From Candidatus Nitrosopumilus sp. (lineage in GTDB: Archaea; Thermoproteota; Nitrososphaeria; Nitrososphaerales; Nitrosopumilaceae): a stretch of 5,123 bases of DNA. Location: the NCBI GenBank assembly GCA_029863665.1, contig JAOTUX010000102.1, forward strand, positions 1 to 5,123, written 5' to 3'. The translations under genes were made by a program, and so were the position numbers. Each line of letters starts with the position of its first letter. Position 1 is the first letter of the stretch. Shown piece by piece: positions 4,952 to 5,123 of this stretch. Below the pieces are notes generated by a model. The model did not search any database and was not told where the DNA came from. It saw only the letters and a program-made list of their open reading frames with translations.

Positions 4952-5123
4952 TTAGAAACCTTTTGGAAGCGTACCTTTTGCTGGTTTTGGTGGTGGAGGA
5001 GGAGGTACTTGTTGTGTTTGTGCAGCAACACCTTCAACGCTCATTGCTACGCCACTATATCCTCCAAATGTTTTATCAGCAGGGTGATATGCAATTCTTG
5101 CTCTTGTTGCAAAGTATTGGTTT
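4952..5123 (-). CDS. Second GTLPKGF-family protein, C-terminal part only
   Basis: The C-terminal 56 codons of a gene whose start lies beyond the window edge; stop TAA at 4952-4954. The visible protein begins NQYFATRARIAYHP, passes through the same second YF module as the 332-aa protein, then VPPPPPPKPAK and ends GTLPKGF. It is identical to its neighbour from the edge through the first three prolines of the tail. It then replaces about 80 residues (Gln linker, charged helix and one internal GTLPKGF) with a short proline run. The C-terminal heptapeptide is thus kept while the helix is lost, suggesting the motif is the conserved functional element. Whether it has the N-terminal coiled coil and repeats cannot be seen. 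Confidence 0.85.
   Translation of the reverse strand, partial: NQYFATRARIAYHPADKTFGGYSGVAMSVEGVAAQTQQVPPPPPPKPAKGTLPKGF
4998..5123. repeat. Direct repeat, copy 2 (identical to 3802-3927)
   Basis: This is the second copy of the 126-bp perfect direct repeat, in the same orientation and reading frame inside the edge paralog. It reaches the last base of the window, so its full length is unknown. Recombination between copies would delete the zinc-ribbon gene and fuse the two paralogs. Confidence 0.95.

Overview
The window looks like chromosomal DNA from an AT-rich archaeon. The best guess is a Nitrosopumilus-type ammonia-oxidising thaumarchaeote (Nitrososphaeria). The support is indirect: protein styles, several AT-rich TATA-like boxes centred about 25-27 bp before start codons (leaderless mRNA style), oligo-T terminators and a tRNA without encoded CCA. 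No marker gene fixes the lineage.

Left third (1-850): no convincing intact gene. It holds an imperfect hairpin (60-95) and an AbrB/MazE-like DNA-binding gene (165-286) that seems broken by a one-base deletion. About 560 bp of unassigned, possibly decayed sequence then runs up to the 3' end of tRNA-Arg(GCG) (852-926, minus). Decayed DNA beside a tRNA 3' end is typical of old integration sites, but no att repeat was found.

Middle (965-3531): a minus-strand pair encodes a small helical protein of unknown function (1779-2213) overlapping a SAM-dependent methyltransferase-like protein (965-1786). Upstream lies an aquaporin (2261-2965, minus) with both NPA motifs. It is divergent from a PrxQ/BCP-type peroxiredoxin (3067-3531, plus). 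The two share a 101-bp intergenic region with a TATA-like box on each side. Peroxiredoxins remove peroxide and some aquaporins conduct it, but a functional link here is only a guess.

Right third (3555-5123): two minus-strand paralogs of an unrecognised, repeat-rich protein flank a 63-residue zinc-ribbon protein (4692-4883). The complete paralog (332 aa) has an N-terminal coiled coil, Lys/Pro/Ala/Glu repeats, two VTGY modules, a charged helix, and five copies of the heptapeptide GTLPKGF, the last forming its C-terminus. The second paralog (4952 to the window edge) ends in the same heptapeptide. It shares a 126-bp stretch of perfect nucleotide identity with the first, which implies recent duplication or gene conversion. 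This family is the most novel item in the window; it looks like a multivalent scaffold or adaptor, but its function cannot be read from sequence alone.
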